In this document: piece after piece, positions 36,260 through 49,088 of the stretch
Layout of the letters: each line of letters opens with the position of its first letter
Numbering within the stretch: position 1 is the first letter of the stretch
The notes under the pieces: model-generated
The model's database searches: none
The model's input: the letters and a program-made list of their open reading frames with translations, nothing else
What the model was told of the DNA's origin: nothing
Origin: Rhexocercosporidium sp. MPI-PUGE-AT-0058
Taxonomy: Eukaryota > Ascomycota > Leotiomycetes > Helotiales
Reading direction: 5' to 3'
Assembly (NCBI GenBank): GCA_020746875.1
Contig: JAGTJL010000015.1
Location: 496,001 to 560,000, forward strand
DNA length: 64,000 nucleotides
Position numbers and translations under genes: made by a program

Positions 36260-36999
36260 GTACGTACGTGGTGACTGACGACGCGGCTGCGATGGTAGGA
36301 GGAGTTGAGTTCAGTTTAATATTTAATCTTGTGGGATGGGGTAATGGGGAGAGATGTTTGGACGTCCTTGGCCAGCGGGGAAAAGCGTGGCAAGGGGGGT
36401 GGATGTTTAGGGCTTTTTCGAATGTGCCTGTCCGTTTTTGAGGAAGCGGACATCTCGAATCTCTGAGACTTTGAAGGGGGATATTAGTAGATCTAAAGGT
36501 TTAGATATTCTCTCTATAGATACAAGGTTACGTACTCACTTACTAAACGAATGATAACACATCATCTGAGTTGCCTGGACATCGTGTGTAGAAGACAGCA
36601 AGGCAATATCAACACAGAAATCAGGGAAATAAGCAAGACCGCATTGTTATACGTAGAAGATCAAGTCTTCAATGTAATTCAATTCTTCACTCCCACCACG
36701 ATCCTCACTCGCTCCCTTCCTATCCTATCCCCGGAGGCACACACCTCCCATTTTCATATCTACAAAATTCAACACCCTCACGTTCCCTCAACTCTCACAC
36801 TCCCACCCTTCACAAAACCCCACCTACCCACCAACCCACAGGTCCAGCTTCAACCACAAAAGGTAAGCTTCAGAACCACACACCCAAGCCCCCAGCTCAA
36901 ACACCATGCAAAAAAAGCACAGAGGCAATAAAGAACGCTTGCTGGCTAGCTGCTGCAACGATCGATAAGAAGTAGAAAGTGAAATGCACAAAGAAACGA

Positions 37000-37022
37000 G
37001 CTCTCTCTCTCTCGCTCTCTCG
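37000..37022. repeat. (CT)n microsatellite
   Basis: An almost pure CT dinucleotide run, interrupted by a single CTCG step. Confidence 0.8.
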
Positions 37023-37542
37023 CAAGCCGAAAAGACATTTCCTGCCGAGGGTACTGAGTTTGACTTCCCCTGATGATGATCATGAAAAATAATTTCGCCC
37101 AATGTCGTTCGTTTCAGTCGTTTCAGTCGCTGATTCCGCCGACCAACCCACACCAAGCCCAGCCCAGTTCGCCGTTCCCATGAAAAACAAAACACACACA
37201 GAAAGCAGGCAAATAACGAGTGATGAAGATACGCCATGAACACCATTGCTCCAAAATGCAAGAGAGTAAAACCCATGCCCCTATTTTCTAGCTCGGTCCT
37301 TTCGCCGTTAAGCTTAAACTGCTCAAGCTAACATTGTCACTTTTCGTCCCCTAATCCGCACCATCGTAGCTGTATTCAAACTTACAACCTCCACAACTGA
37401 AGGGTTTATGAGCGTGGAATTTATGAGTGCCTTCTTGTCCAACTTCCGGACACGGAGGCACACCCATATCGAAATTGGTCTTTGTTATTAGATGTGAGAA
37501 GAGCTTTTTCGTTTGCTTGAATCCACGGTCAAGCTCATATTG

Positions 37543-39194
37543 TCAGAGACCCTCTTCCCCAGCTTTGCAAAGCTTAATCTCTCTGCCCCATTCGGACTTG
37601 AGAACTTGGGAGGCGGTAATCCGGCGGGATGGATTGGGGTCGAGAATCGAGTATATAACGTTACGGCAGCGTGCCTGGTGTTGAGTTAGTCTTGTTTTTC
37701 TAGAGTGTAAGGGTAGGAACATACCCGATGCAACGACTCTATAGGCGCATAGCCCTCCTCATCTCTGCGTCCTTCCAGGTAACGCTCATAGAATTCATCT
37801 TCGTCCTTCTTGGCAACACGCCAGAGGTGACGGCCAGTACGCATAGCCATATAAATCACACCAGTAGCCCAAACATCAACAGCTCGAGCATCAAATTCTT
37901 TGTCGATATATTCTTCTGGGGCAATATAAGGTGCCGAGCCGCAAAGTCCAGTAACCATGTGAGCATCAGATTCCCATGCCATTCGAAAGCATTCGCCGTT
38001 ACCGAAGTCGGTGATCTTAAGAGATCCGTGAGTCGTGAGGAGAAGATTCTCGGGTTTCAAGTCCCGGTGTGCAACTCCCATCTCGTGCATGTACTCCACA
38101 CCGCGCATCATTTGCTTGAAGTAACAGTCGGCTTCCATTGCCTCGAGCTTGCCGGCGGCAAGAACCAACGTATAGAGATCACCACCAGCGCAGAATTCCA
38201 TGACTTCGCAGTAATCTCCTTTCGAGTCTTGTAACAGATCGAGAGTATGGATAACGTTCGGGTGTCGTAATGATGAGGATATACAGAACTCAGATGTGAG
38301 TCTTTTGCTGTACTTTTTCTCGTTCTCTTCTGGGCGTCTTCGGAATTCCTTCACAGCGTACAACTGCTCTCCGCTGCCATTCTCAGTCCTCTTGTGTGAT
38401 ATCCGGACAATTCCAAAGGCACCTCGTCCAACAATCTCTTGACATTTGCCGTATTTTTCCACGAGTGATGCGGTTGCATTTGGGCCGCCTTTCTTCTCTG
38501 ATACCAAGCTGTCCCGCTCGCTTTTGAGTTGGTCCACCCAACTAGACATCAATGACAGCTGTTGTTCGCCCTCATGTACGTGTTCCGGAGCCTTGGCCTT
38601 GCCGCTGATAACATTCCGAAGCATGTCCGATAGTTTCTCCTGCCTCTTTGCGCTCTTGAGATGGTGCTCATGTCCACCTTTGACATCAGCATTGGGGACA
38701 TATCTCTGATGAGCAGAGACTGCCCCCGCAGCTTTCTTCTCCTTTGCAGGCGTCGTGGTGGACTTTTCCGACTTGTCGGGCTTCAAAGTTGACTTCTCGG
38801 TCGAGGAAGACTTTCGTGAAGGGGGATTTGGCTTGTGTTCAGTTGTCGGTGTAGGAGGAGGCTTCGGAGTGCTATGGCCGGTCGAAGATGCTTGTGAACT
38901 TATATTGCCCTCTCCTCTGGTCTGATCTTTCGTAGAGAACATTCGAGTGAGACGCTTTGTCATTGAGGGCTTCTCTGGCTGTGGTGCATGGGTCGTCGAC
39001 TTCTGTGGCTCGGATGGTGGCGCAGCGTAACCGTTTCCATTCAGGTTCTCGGTGCTGGGAACAGCGATGATTCCATTCTGTTTTACAGGCAGGGATTCTG
39101 GAGACCCGACTGCTGATGACGTCTGGGACGCTCCTGGTGATCCATGATGTTTCTCTGCGATCAAGGAGTCCCGAGGGCTGGTGACGGTGGCCAT
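37543..39194 (-). CDS. HAL4/SAT4-type serine/threonine protein kinase
   Basis: This fungal kinase family controls potassium uptake (Trk1/Trk2) and the stability of nutrient permeases. Two exons, 39194-37725 and 37674-37543, give 533 aa; the intron has GTATGT and CAG ends. The N-terminal 230 residues are disordered (Ser, Pro, Lys) and include KPSMTKRLTRMFS. The kinase domain spans about 245-530: GRGAFGIVRI, YAVKEFRRRP, VAHRDLKPENLLL near residue 376, DFGNGE near 395, and SAPYIAPEEY. The end ILDPNPSRRITASQVLKSEWGREI is typical of Hal4/Hal5-like kinases. I chose the ATG at 39194 (MATVTSPRDS); the frame stays open upstream to about 39497, with SPIASPRKVKSQNYGSP just before it, so a longer N-terminus is possible. 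Confidence 0.87.
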
Positions 39195-42100
39195 TGGAGA
39201 TCCGTAATTTTGCGATTTAACTTTCCTCGGCGATGCGATGGGAGAATGTGAGAGTCTTCTGCGCTCGGCTGGGGTTGGCTGGCGTGTAGCGCGGAATGCG
39301 AGAGCCAAGGCGTGCGGACAACGCCCGTCCTCTGTGTGAAGCTGAAGCAGAAGCTGGACCAGGCAGGCAGTTCGAATTGTCGCGTCGCTGTGCGAGATTG
39401 AGTGTTCTGTAGAAGGGTGGAGGAAGAAGAGTAGGAGGGGGGAAGGATGTCGCGAATGGAGGGAAGGGTGAGGGCGAGTGCGAAGGCGAGCCTGCAAGAA
39501 ATTGAATTTGGTGCGGTGCGGTGCGCTTGCTCAGTCGATAGATATTATTAGGAGGGGAGGGGAGGGAGGGGAGCGGCGGCGAACTGAACAAAACCGAACA
39601 AGACTGAACAGAACTGCAGCAGAACTAGAGCAGAGCAGGGCAGGGCAAGGCAAGGCAAAGGACTCGACGAGAGAGGGAGGGATAGGTAGGGAGAGAGGGG
39701 AGAGGGATCAAGCCAGCTTATGTGATAACAGCAGCGGCGGCAACACCACACAGAACCAGAACCGCCAAAGAGAAGCTCGCTAGCCGTGAATAGTGAGTGC
39801 CCTGTGCGAGAAACGTTGCCTTGCCTGTGGCCCTGCCCTCCCTGGCCTCGTCTTCCCCCCTCCTCAGCCTGCGGGCTCCAGTAGTAGTCGGTAGGTAGGG
39901 AAGGGAAGGCAAGGGAAGGGTAGGCAGTGAAGTGTGGTTGCGGTGCGGTGCGGGAGGGGAGGGTATGGCTGGGAGGCGCGATGGCCGGAGGAAAATTGGT
40001 GAGGGATTTATGAAATGGCCTTGCAGCAAGCAAGTATGTAGTACCTGGAAAAGTAGTAGGGTTAGCTAAGAGGCGAGCTTCCACTCCCTCTTTATCGTCT
40101 GGTTGGTGCCGAGGAAAAGAGCAATAGGTAGGCAGCTGTGCGTTGTGCGTTGTGAGTTGTGGATGAGAGATGAGAGTCGAGCGATGAGAGATGCACATGC
40201 AGATGCAGATGAATTATTACGATTATCAGTAAGCTTTATGGGATGCTTAGAAACTACTTTGTCGGTGTACCGTATCTATCTGTATGAACACGACCTCGCA
40301 GCCATCTTGCATTTGCAAGGGAAGCAAGGAAGCAGGAAAAAGGGGGCCGCTGAGAAAGTGGATTACCGCTTGTTTGGAATTTGATATCGCAATTTCCGAG
40401 ATCGACTTTTGTAAAATAATGTCAAATTCTGTTAGTGTTGGTGGTTGGCAGCTAGTCATACTGTACAGTACAGTAGTCACCGACTCGCAACAAGTTATAT
40501 CTATTACCATTTGCAAGCCTCCCAAGCTGGCTAGCAGATATCAGATCGTCTGACCAAAGTACGATTGCGATGTAGAAGTAGTGGTTACGACCAATTCCTC
40601 TATGAGGAATGTCTACCCTCTTGCCTCTCATCACGATCTACGAACCCCGAGACGAGGCTCTTCTCGCACCATGGCGACCGTTGCAACTCTTACCTTTCCT
40701 CGTTCCCGAACAACCCACCCTAACCCATCGTCCGCCCACAGTTTAACCACGGGGGAAACATCAGCCCGGGTTCCGTCTATATGTATATATTCCAGACGAT
40801 CGCGAAAAGCTTCGTGGTCGTGGATGGCTCCCTCAAACGAGGCGCAGCAAGTTGCAGAGCTAGGCTCTCGAATAATGGGTATCATAACCAGAAACCATCG
40901 ACATCGACATCGCGGGAGCTTGACTCGGATATCTCTCACAAGCCCTTGGCATCACTTTTGCCCCATCTTGCATGCTGCAGTGCAACGGCTTGGATGAGTT
41001 GTACTTGCACAATCAGTCTCCCGAGGCCCTTGTTACTATGAGGGACTTGATAGCGAGATTGACATCGACAAAAGATATCAGATTCATATCATTTCGTCTC
41101 TGGCCATTGAGATGCCTCCTTTTGTGCAACGTCCCTCAATTCGAGCTTCTGATTTGGCAATGGAGAGAGTGTTGCAAACTGCACTGCAGAAGCAGAAGAT
41201 AGGGGGTTGCTTCTGCCTTTGCGGAAGAGTAAGGTGGTGCCCGCATCGCATACGTGTGAAGATGTCTTTGAGTCGTGTTTACATTGAAAATAAAACAAGC
41301 GGTAAGCGGTACTTTTGGTAAATCCTGCTGTGATATCTGTCGGTAAATACCCACCAAGAATTGTTCCCTTCACCACCTACCTACCGCTTGGTTGTCACTT
41401 ACCTGCCAGCCTACAGTATGTGCATTCCTTGACATCAGATTCTAATGTCCCTGACCATTACGCACATGTCCCGAAAATGATATCAGACTTTGATGATGGG
41501 TGGCTGCTTAGAGTTTCCTATCTGTCGTCAAGGTCGAGGAACGTCCTATCAAGGCCAACTTGCTGTGCTCAGCGGCATCCAAGCCTACCTACCATCTACG
41601 TCACTGAGCCTTTCATGATGCACGACAACCCGAAGATCACCGCTGTCAGTTCCCATTTCAACGAACCACTCTCACTCACAGCAGACAACTCACTACCGAG
41701 GCCGGGATATTGACAAGAAAAAACCCCTCCTCTCGTCAAACCTCGAAAGCTACAAGCATAAGGTGCGTACAAGCACATCATCATCTCGGAGCAAAATTCG
41801 AAATTCTCCAGTCCTGAGAGCCATTGGTAATAGCTTAAGGGCAACTCCCTAAACGGAAAGACCGCTCCAGATCCCCCTCCTCCCACTTACCGTATCCTCG
41901 GCCAACACGCAACACTAACTATCGTGACGATAATTATATACCGCATGTCCAATCCCAGCTCCCTCGATCGTTCGCATGCACATCACCAGGATCCTTCAAT
42001 CGTACGTTAAACAGCTCAGCATACGCCCCTCCTCATTGGGCAGGCAGAATCCCCCTTAAGCTTCGGGGAGGGGCAGTGTGGAAAAAGGAGGGGGAGATAT

Positions 42101-45100
42101 TTCGTTACCACTGCACTGGAACAATAATCGACGACCTGGCTGCCCTAACGCACCTCTTTCGGTTTCTGCTTCTTCAGCCCGTCTGTCTCTCACATCACTT
42201 TACCTGCAAGCAGCCAGTCAGGACATGCATGGCGCTGAGATATTGCACCATTCAGACATGCATTTGTGTCACGCATGGGCGAGCGATGGCTTGCACGATG
42301 CAGATAGAATGCACTCACTCACTCCTCACTCACTCGCCTCACCACATCTTACCTACTTTCCCCTTCCCTTCGGTCTGCTTTCCACCAGTTACTAACACCT
42401 CCCTCGAAACGGTACGGGCCCACGCTCCGCTATCCGCGGATTACGTTCCACTTCTCTCCTCTGTGGGCGACGAGAGATGGGATTCCGGGCGTGAAATGGT
42501 GAAACGGTGAAATACGAACGAACACACCGCCCGCCGCCAGTGCAGAGCAGTAGTCCAGCCTTGGTATAGATACAGTACGAGAACGACAGGACAGACAAGA
42601 CAGAAAACAGGTCTACAGATGGCTCCATCAAAACTAGCTTCACCGCCTCGCAAATCTTATATTACGAAGTTACGAAACACGTCTCTGCTCTGCACCATAC
42701 CGTAGCTTAGCTGACAAATATCACGACTCCGATCTTGTCATCAGCCCAAAAGTTTTCTATGCGAGTGCAGTGTTGTGTGCCAACACCAGAGAAGCATCTC
42801 GGCTATGTCTAGGCAGCTCGGCTACGGCTACCCAGGACGTCTTAACTTCTTCGAATGTCTATCCGTGGCCAGAGCCGGCTCAAGAAAAAGGCTTGTTTTA
42901 CGCCTTCAGCACTCTTCCGAGGTCAACTTTGTCCGTCTTCACGAGCCCGCTACTGAATACCAGGTTTTCATCCAATCATATTCTTTTCTACGTAATGGTT
43001 ATTGAAAAATTGCCATAAGAGATTTGGATCTCAGATACATAACTTGGAGGCGAACTAACCAGTTTCTCGGAAATTAAACCACCGGTTTTTCTCATCCTTG
43101 CACCTAGATCAAAAGTCCTTTCCACAGTAGTTCCAAAAGAATTTTTTTCTTTCTCCCTCTCAACAGAAAATATTCTTCAGCTGTCCTTGTCCTTGTCCTT
43201 CTTACTAACAAGTTCAGTCACTCTTTTTTCTTGCCCTAGATTTTCCGCAGGAGGACATTCCATGCAAGAAAAGTCTCTTTTTTTCCTCGATTGGAGCGGT
43301 GGACCTGTCTCCGGGAAATATCCAGATTCAGATCAAGGCACAATTTTCGAGAACAGGGTTCAGCTCTGTGGAGAGTCAGCCCTATGGGTGATGCCAAGTC
43401 TTGTCTACATCCTTTCATTCTCCTTAGTACTGGCTACTGGCTACAGGCTTATACCGTTGTATGTATGCTGGGCCACGATGGTTACAACGGTGCTGATTGA
43501 ATACGCTTGCTGGACGTATGTATAGAAAACAAGTATCTGCGGGCCTTGATGTCTTCTTTTGCCATTGATGTCCTTCGGACATTGGTCTGTCTCACCTCTG
43601 ATCTCAATTGTCGAATTAAGAGACTGGCCACGAAATTCTTGATTTCATCAAGAGATTATTCCATTCAATCACCACGTTAGTTCTACATAATTCATCCTCG
43701 TCCAGGGTCCCAGTCACTCTAAGCGACAGAATAACACTCACACCCACCATAATCCACCAAGCCATTATACATTAAATTTCCAATCAGCGTAAATACCCCG
43801 TCTCTGTCTCTAGACACCGAACGACCTTTTGGAAAGCGAAGTCTCGTTGACTTTTCTGACATTACGAGCGTCGAATCCCAGAACATTCCTGCTTTGATTT
43901 CAGACGCTCGTCTCGGCTTGCAAATTCGTGTCTGGCCTTACGATGCATGTATGTCGATTTTGCAATTACTGGATGGTACGGTAAGGCATGCTGAAGGTGT
44001 TGAGATACATCGGGGAAAGAAAGTCCGCCGAGTGGTGTGGGAGATGAGAAGCGTAGTGAGTAGATAATGGAGACGCTATCGTGAGTGAGAGATCATACGA
44101 ATTGTAAGCACATCTGGAAGACATTGAATCAAGAACGCGAAAGTGGGAAGAGCTACAGGTACATGAATTAGATAGTGTCCTTGCATCTTGGATCATAATT
44201 GGCGGACTATAATTTCGGCATAGATGTTAGTCTGACGCATTTCAAAAGAAAAAGAGGGAATTTCCTACATGTTGTAGAATTCATTTGGCTAGGATGCAAG
44301 AGCACGTGAGAATGTTCATGTTTTGGGCGGATACTTGGTGAGAATGAAGGCATGAAACCTCACCTCGCTTATGGAAAGGGGCAACAACAGGTCTAAGCGA
44401 GTCGATGTTCTGGCAACTGTTTACTTCATCCAAGTAAAGCCATTTTATAACTTCCTTTAGCTCTGAGATTTTCTTCATGTGAATTCTGATGAATCCCGAA
44501 AGATAGAACGGAAGTTATAACTTAAGGTATCGAGGACGAATTTCACGTTATTGAAAAATATCTATCTATCTTTTCATAGGGTTATGAAGGGGAACCAGTG
44601 CTCGCAAAAAATAAAATCTCCATCACATCCCTATGCTCATGCAAATCCCATCAGAGCGTTCATTGCAAAGCAGTCTGTAATCACATGCTATTCCCTGCAT
44701 TACCATGCTCCAAATACACGGTAAAGTAGAAACCTGTCACTCACGCCGACACGTCGATCCATCAACTCCACTCCCACTAGAATCCAATCGTCGCAAGTCC
44801 GCGTTTCCTGCCATCCACGCCCACCTATGCCATAAAAGCATCTAGTGATCTCCAATTGAGTTGTCATAAGAAGCTATTTCGAGGTTTTAGTGCTTGCCGA
44901 GTCGAAGTCTGGAGCTGGCGTTAGTAGCTTCGAGTTAGGCAGATGCCGATCTCTAGATATTCGAGTGCCGAGGGCCAAACGGCCGATAATTTCAGGATCT
45001 GCTCGCTTGGTACTGCTGTCTAAGGGAGTTGCGGATGAGCTTAATGAGCTTAGATGGGAGTTAGGAAGTAGAGCCTCGGTGTTGGGGTGCCGTGAGAGTA

Positions 45101-45240
45101 ATGACTGAACATGTGAGATCAGAGTAAAACGGTACATAAACAAAGCTTGTCCTGACCAAGAATCTATCTCCCATCACCCAATTCTAATCCAAAATCCAAC
45201 CAAAATCCATCCATCTCCGATCTGAAACAGCTTCAAAAAA
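39195..45240. other. 6-kb region without recognisable genes
   Basis: This is the longest gene-free stretch in the window. The first 900 nt (39550-40000) are purine-rich with degenerate ACTGAAC/GCAAGG repeats and probably belong to the kinase promoter. Beyond that, short frames occur on both strands; a 102-codon minus-strand frame at 40939-40631 is the most protein-like, but it has no splice context or known homologue. No transposon ends, inverted repeats or long repeats are evident by eye. Confidence 0.45.
39530..39720. repeat. Purine-rich low-complexity tract
   Basis: GGGAGG-type runs are followed by imperfect GAACTGAACAA/AGCAGGGCAAGGCAAGG repeats on the plus strand. Unit lengths vary, so this is simple-sequence DNA in the kinase's upstream region. 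Confidence 0.5.
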
Positions 45241-45761
45241 ATGGTTTCCTTTAAATCCTTCCTCCTCCTAGGCGCCATCGCATTCGCAGCCACAGTACCC
45301 CAAGTAATAACCGACATCACCAACCTCGACAACAACGTCAAAAGCCTCATCACAGCAACCTCTGCCTACAACGGTGGTCTCATTGCCGCCTCCCCACAAC
45401 TCTTCTCTCTCATCCCCGTCTACGCCTCCCTCCTCAAAGGCGTAACCGACACACGGGGCTCCTCCCCTCCTCTCTCTCCGTCTCAGAAGCCTACGCGATC
45501 ATCAACCACGTCAATGCCACACTCGCGATAGACAATCCGAAAGCGGTTGAGATACTTATTGGGAAGAGAGAGTTGTATTCTAAGGCCGGGTTGAGCGATG
45601 GGATTGTGGCTGCGTTGGGACTGTTAAAGTTGGGTCACGAGGCTTTTACGAAGAATGTGGTGGAGAGGGTGCCGGAAAGTACGTTGGCGGATGGGACGGC
45701 TGTTGCGTTGGTTATTTCGAATGCGTTGCAGAAGGGGATTGATTATTTTGAGGCGTCGTGA
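45241..45761 (+). pseudogene. HsbA-like secreted protein gene, frame-disrupted
   Basis: HsbA proteins are small secreted fungal proteins that bind hydrophobic surfaces and help recruit cutinase-like enzymes. The first part (from 45241) has a signal peptide (MVSFKSFLLLGAIAFAATVP) followed by the family's start, VITDITNLDNNVKSLITATS and AYNGGL. The second part, to the stop at 45759-45761, continues as AVEILIGKRELYSKAGLSDG and ends ISNALQKGIDYFEAS, the usual HsbA C-terminus. The two lie in different frames. The change must fall at about 45450-45480, near ACACGGGGC or the adjacent CTCTCTCTCC run, and I find no GT-AG intron that corrects it. A one-base sequencing or assembly error, or a real null allele, would explain it. 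Reading on in the first frame gives a 96-aa product lacking half the domain. Confidence 0.7.
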
Positions 45762-45985
45762 GGGATATTTACCGTATCTACCTAAGTATGTAAATATCCG
45801 AATACCATTACTAACTAGTCACATGTTTGTATTAACAGATGGTATGTGAATGCATGAATGCCAATCCCATATATTTGCAACTTCGTTATCAATATTTACA
45901 GCGAACTTTCTCATCCTTGCATGTTCTCTCACATTTTGAAGACTTTCCAATCAACCGTCACTTCAGCCACGTCCTTGGAATCCTA

Positions 45986-47943
<1,958 letters not shown>

Positions 47944-49088
47944 TGTTTCTATCTCAGAAATGTACACAATAGATGTAAATCTTAGACGCGTAAAGATGAC
48001 AAGGAGACAATGTATTCAGAAGTACAGACCAAACAATAAGATTCTCGTCTGTACTTGGTCCCTTTCTTATACAAATCCAAAGGAGGAGGAATATTATGTC
48101 AAGGATCAGCTTGCCACTCCATAACCCCGAAGACCAGAAAGTCTTCCCATGCACACCAAAACAAACAGCCTGAATTATATTCCCGTGCTAGTCTCCATTT
48201 TCCTATCTCCACATCTACAAAACAGAAATCAGTCCTTAAATCCCCTTATACTCCACCATCTCCGAAACGATCCATGATACCATACCTCCAAACCTACATC
48301 AAGTAGTTAAATGATCCGGAAGCCGAGTTAAAAACGCAAGGCCTGTGCCGAGAATAGATACCCAAGCTGCATTCACATATTGCCTAAATCAACTCCTACC
48401 CACCCCGACTCGAAAACCAGATCTCATGATCTTGAAATATCACGACTAGTGATTTCTGCCTGATGTACAGCGCTGCCGGATGGGGAGGCGAACGGGGGTG
48501 TTGAAACAATATTCCGATCCTACTTCCCCATTCACATATCTCACTTACAGTATGAAGTACTGTTTAGTTAATCAATGCAAAGCTTGTTATGATGGACGTT
48601 TGGTTTTCTTGGAGGCGAGGTAGCGCGAACGGATCGCTGCCGAATAGCCATTCAGCCTGATACTGTACCACAAGGCATGGTAGTCCCCAAGTCGGGACTG
48701 AGGGGCCGAGATTCTTCTGTCTGGTCCTGGAATATCGTATATACTCTGCGTGAGGCGATATGTATCCGTTGTCACCTCGCTGTTCTTCTTGAGACATGCG
48801 GAGCCTCGGATGTTGAGGACCCGCTGAATAGGGAGGTGAGGTTCAAGAGCTGAAATTCACAAGGGAACAAATGTAGTTCGCGTATTCGCACTGGGAAAGA
48901 ATTTCTAGGGAGTTCAACCAATCCAAAATTCGAATGCATTGTGGAGAGTGTCGAGCCAGGTCTACTGCTTTTTTTCTTTTCTTTTTTTTGGCTCACTGAA
49001 TTGACTTCAGGAGTCTAACCGAAAATATTACACTTTTTGCTCCGTCCCGTCATCATCCCCTCGTCTATTGTCGTTACATCGTTCAACA
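47944..49088. other. Xylanase upstream region
   Basis: 1.1 kb lies between the xylanase start and the stop codon of CSE1, so this is mainly xylanase promoter plus CSE1 3' UTR. I did not find a clear GGCTAA-type XlnR site by eye. Poly-T/pyrimidine runs (48968-48991) are probably in the CSE1 3' region. No gene called. Confidence 0.45.

Larger units (their letters stand above)
33682..37542. other. 3.9-kb gene-poor, low-complexity region
   Basis: It lies between two convergent genes and is far longer than other convergent spacers in the window. It contains GGAT-rich runs (33920-34140), a GGA triplet tract (36231-36259) and a CT tract (37000-37022). Short open frames on both strands match nothing known. 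It may include long 3' UTRs or noncoding transcripts. Confidence 0.45.

Noticed and set aside
36551..36931. A 126-codon plus-strand frame
   Set aside because: Pro/His/Thr-rich translation from C/A-rich DNA without homology or introns.
40631..40939. A 102-codon minus-strand frame that looks somewhat protein-like
   Set aside because: No recognisable domain or splice context, and isolated in a gene-poor stretch; kept only as a note.
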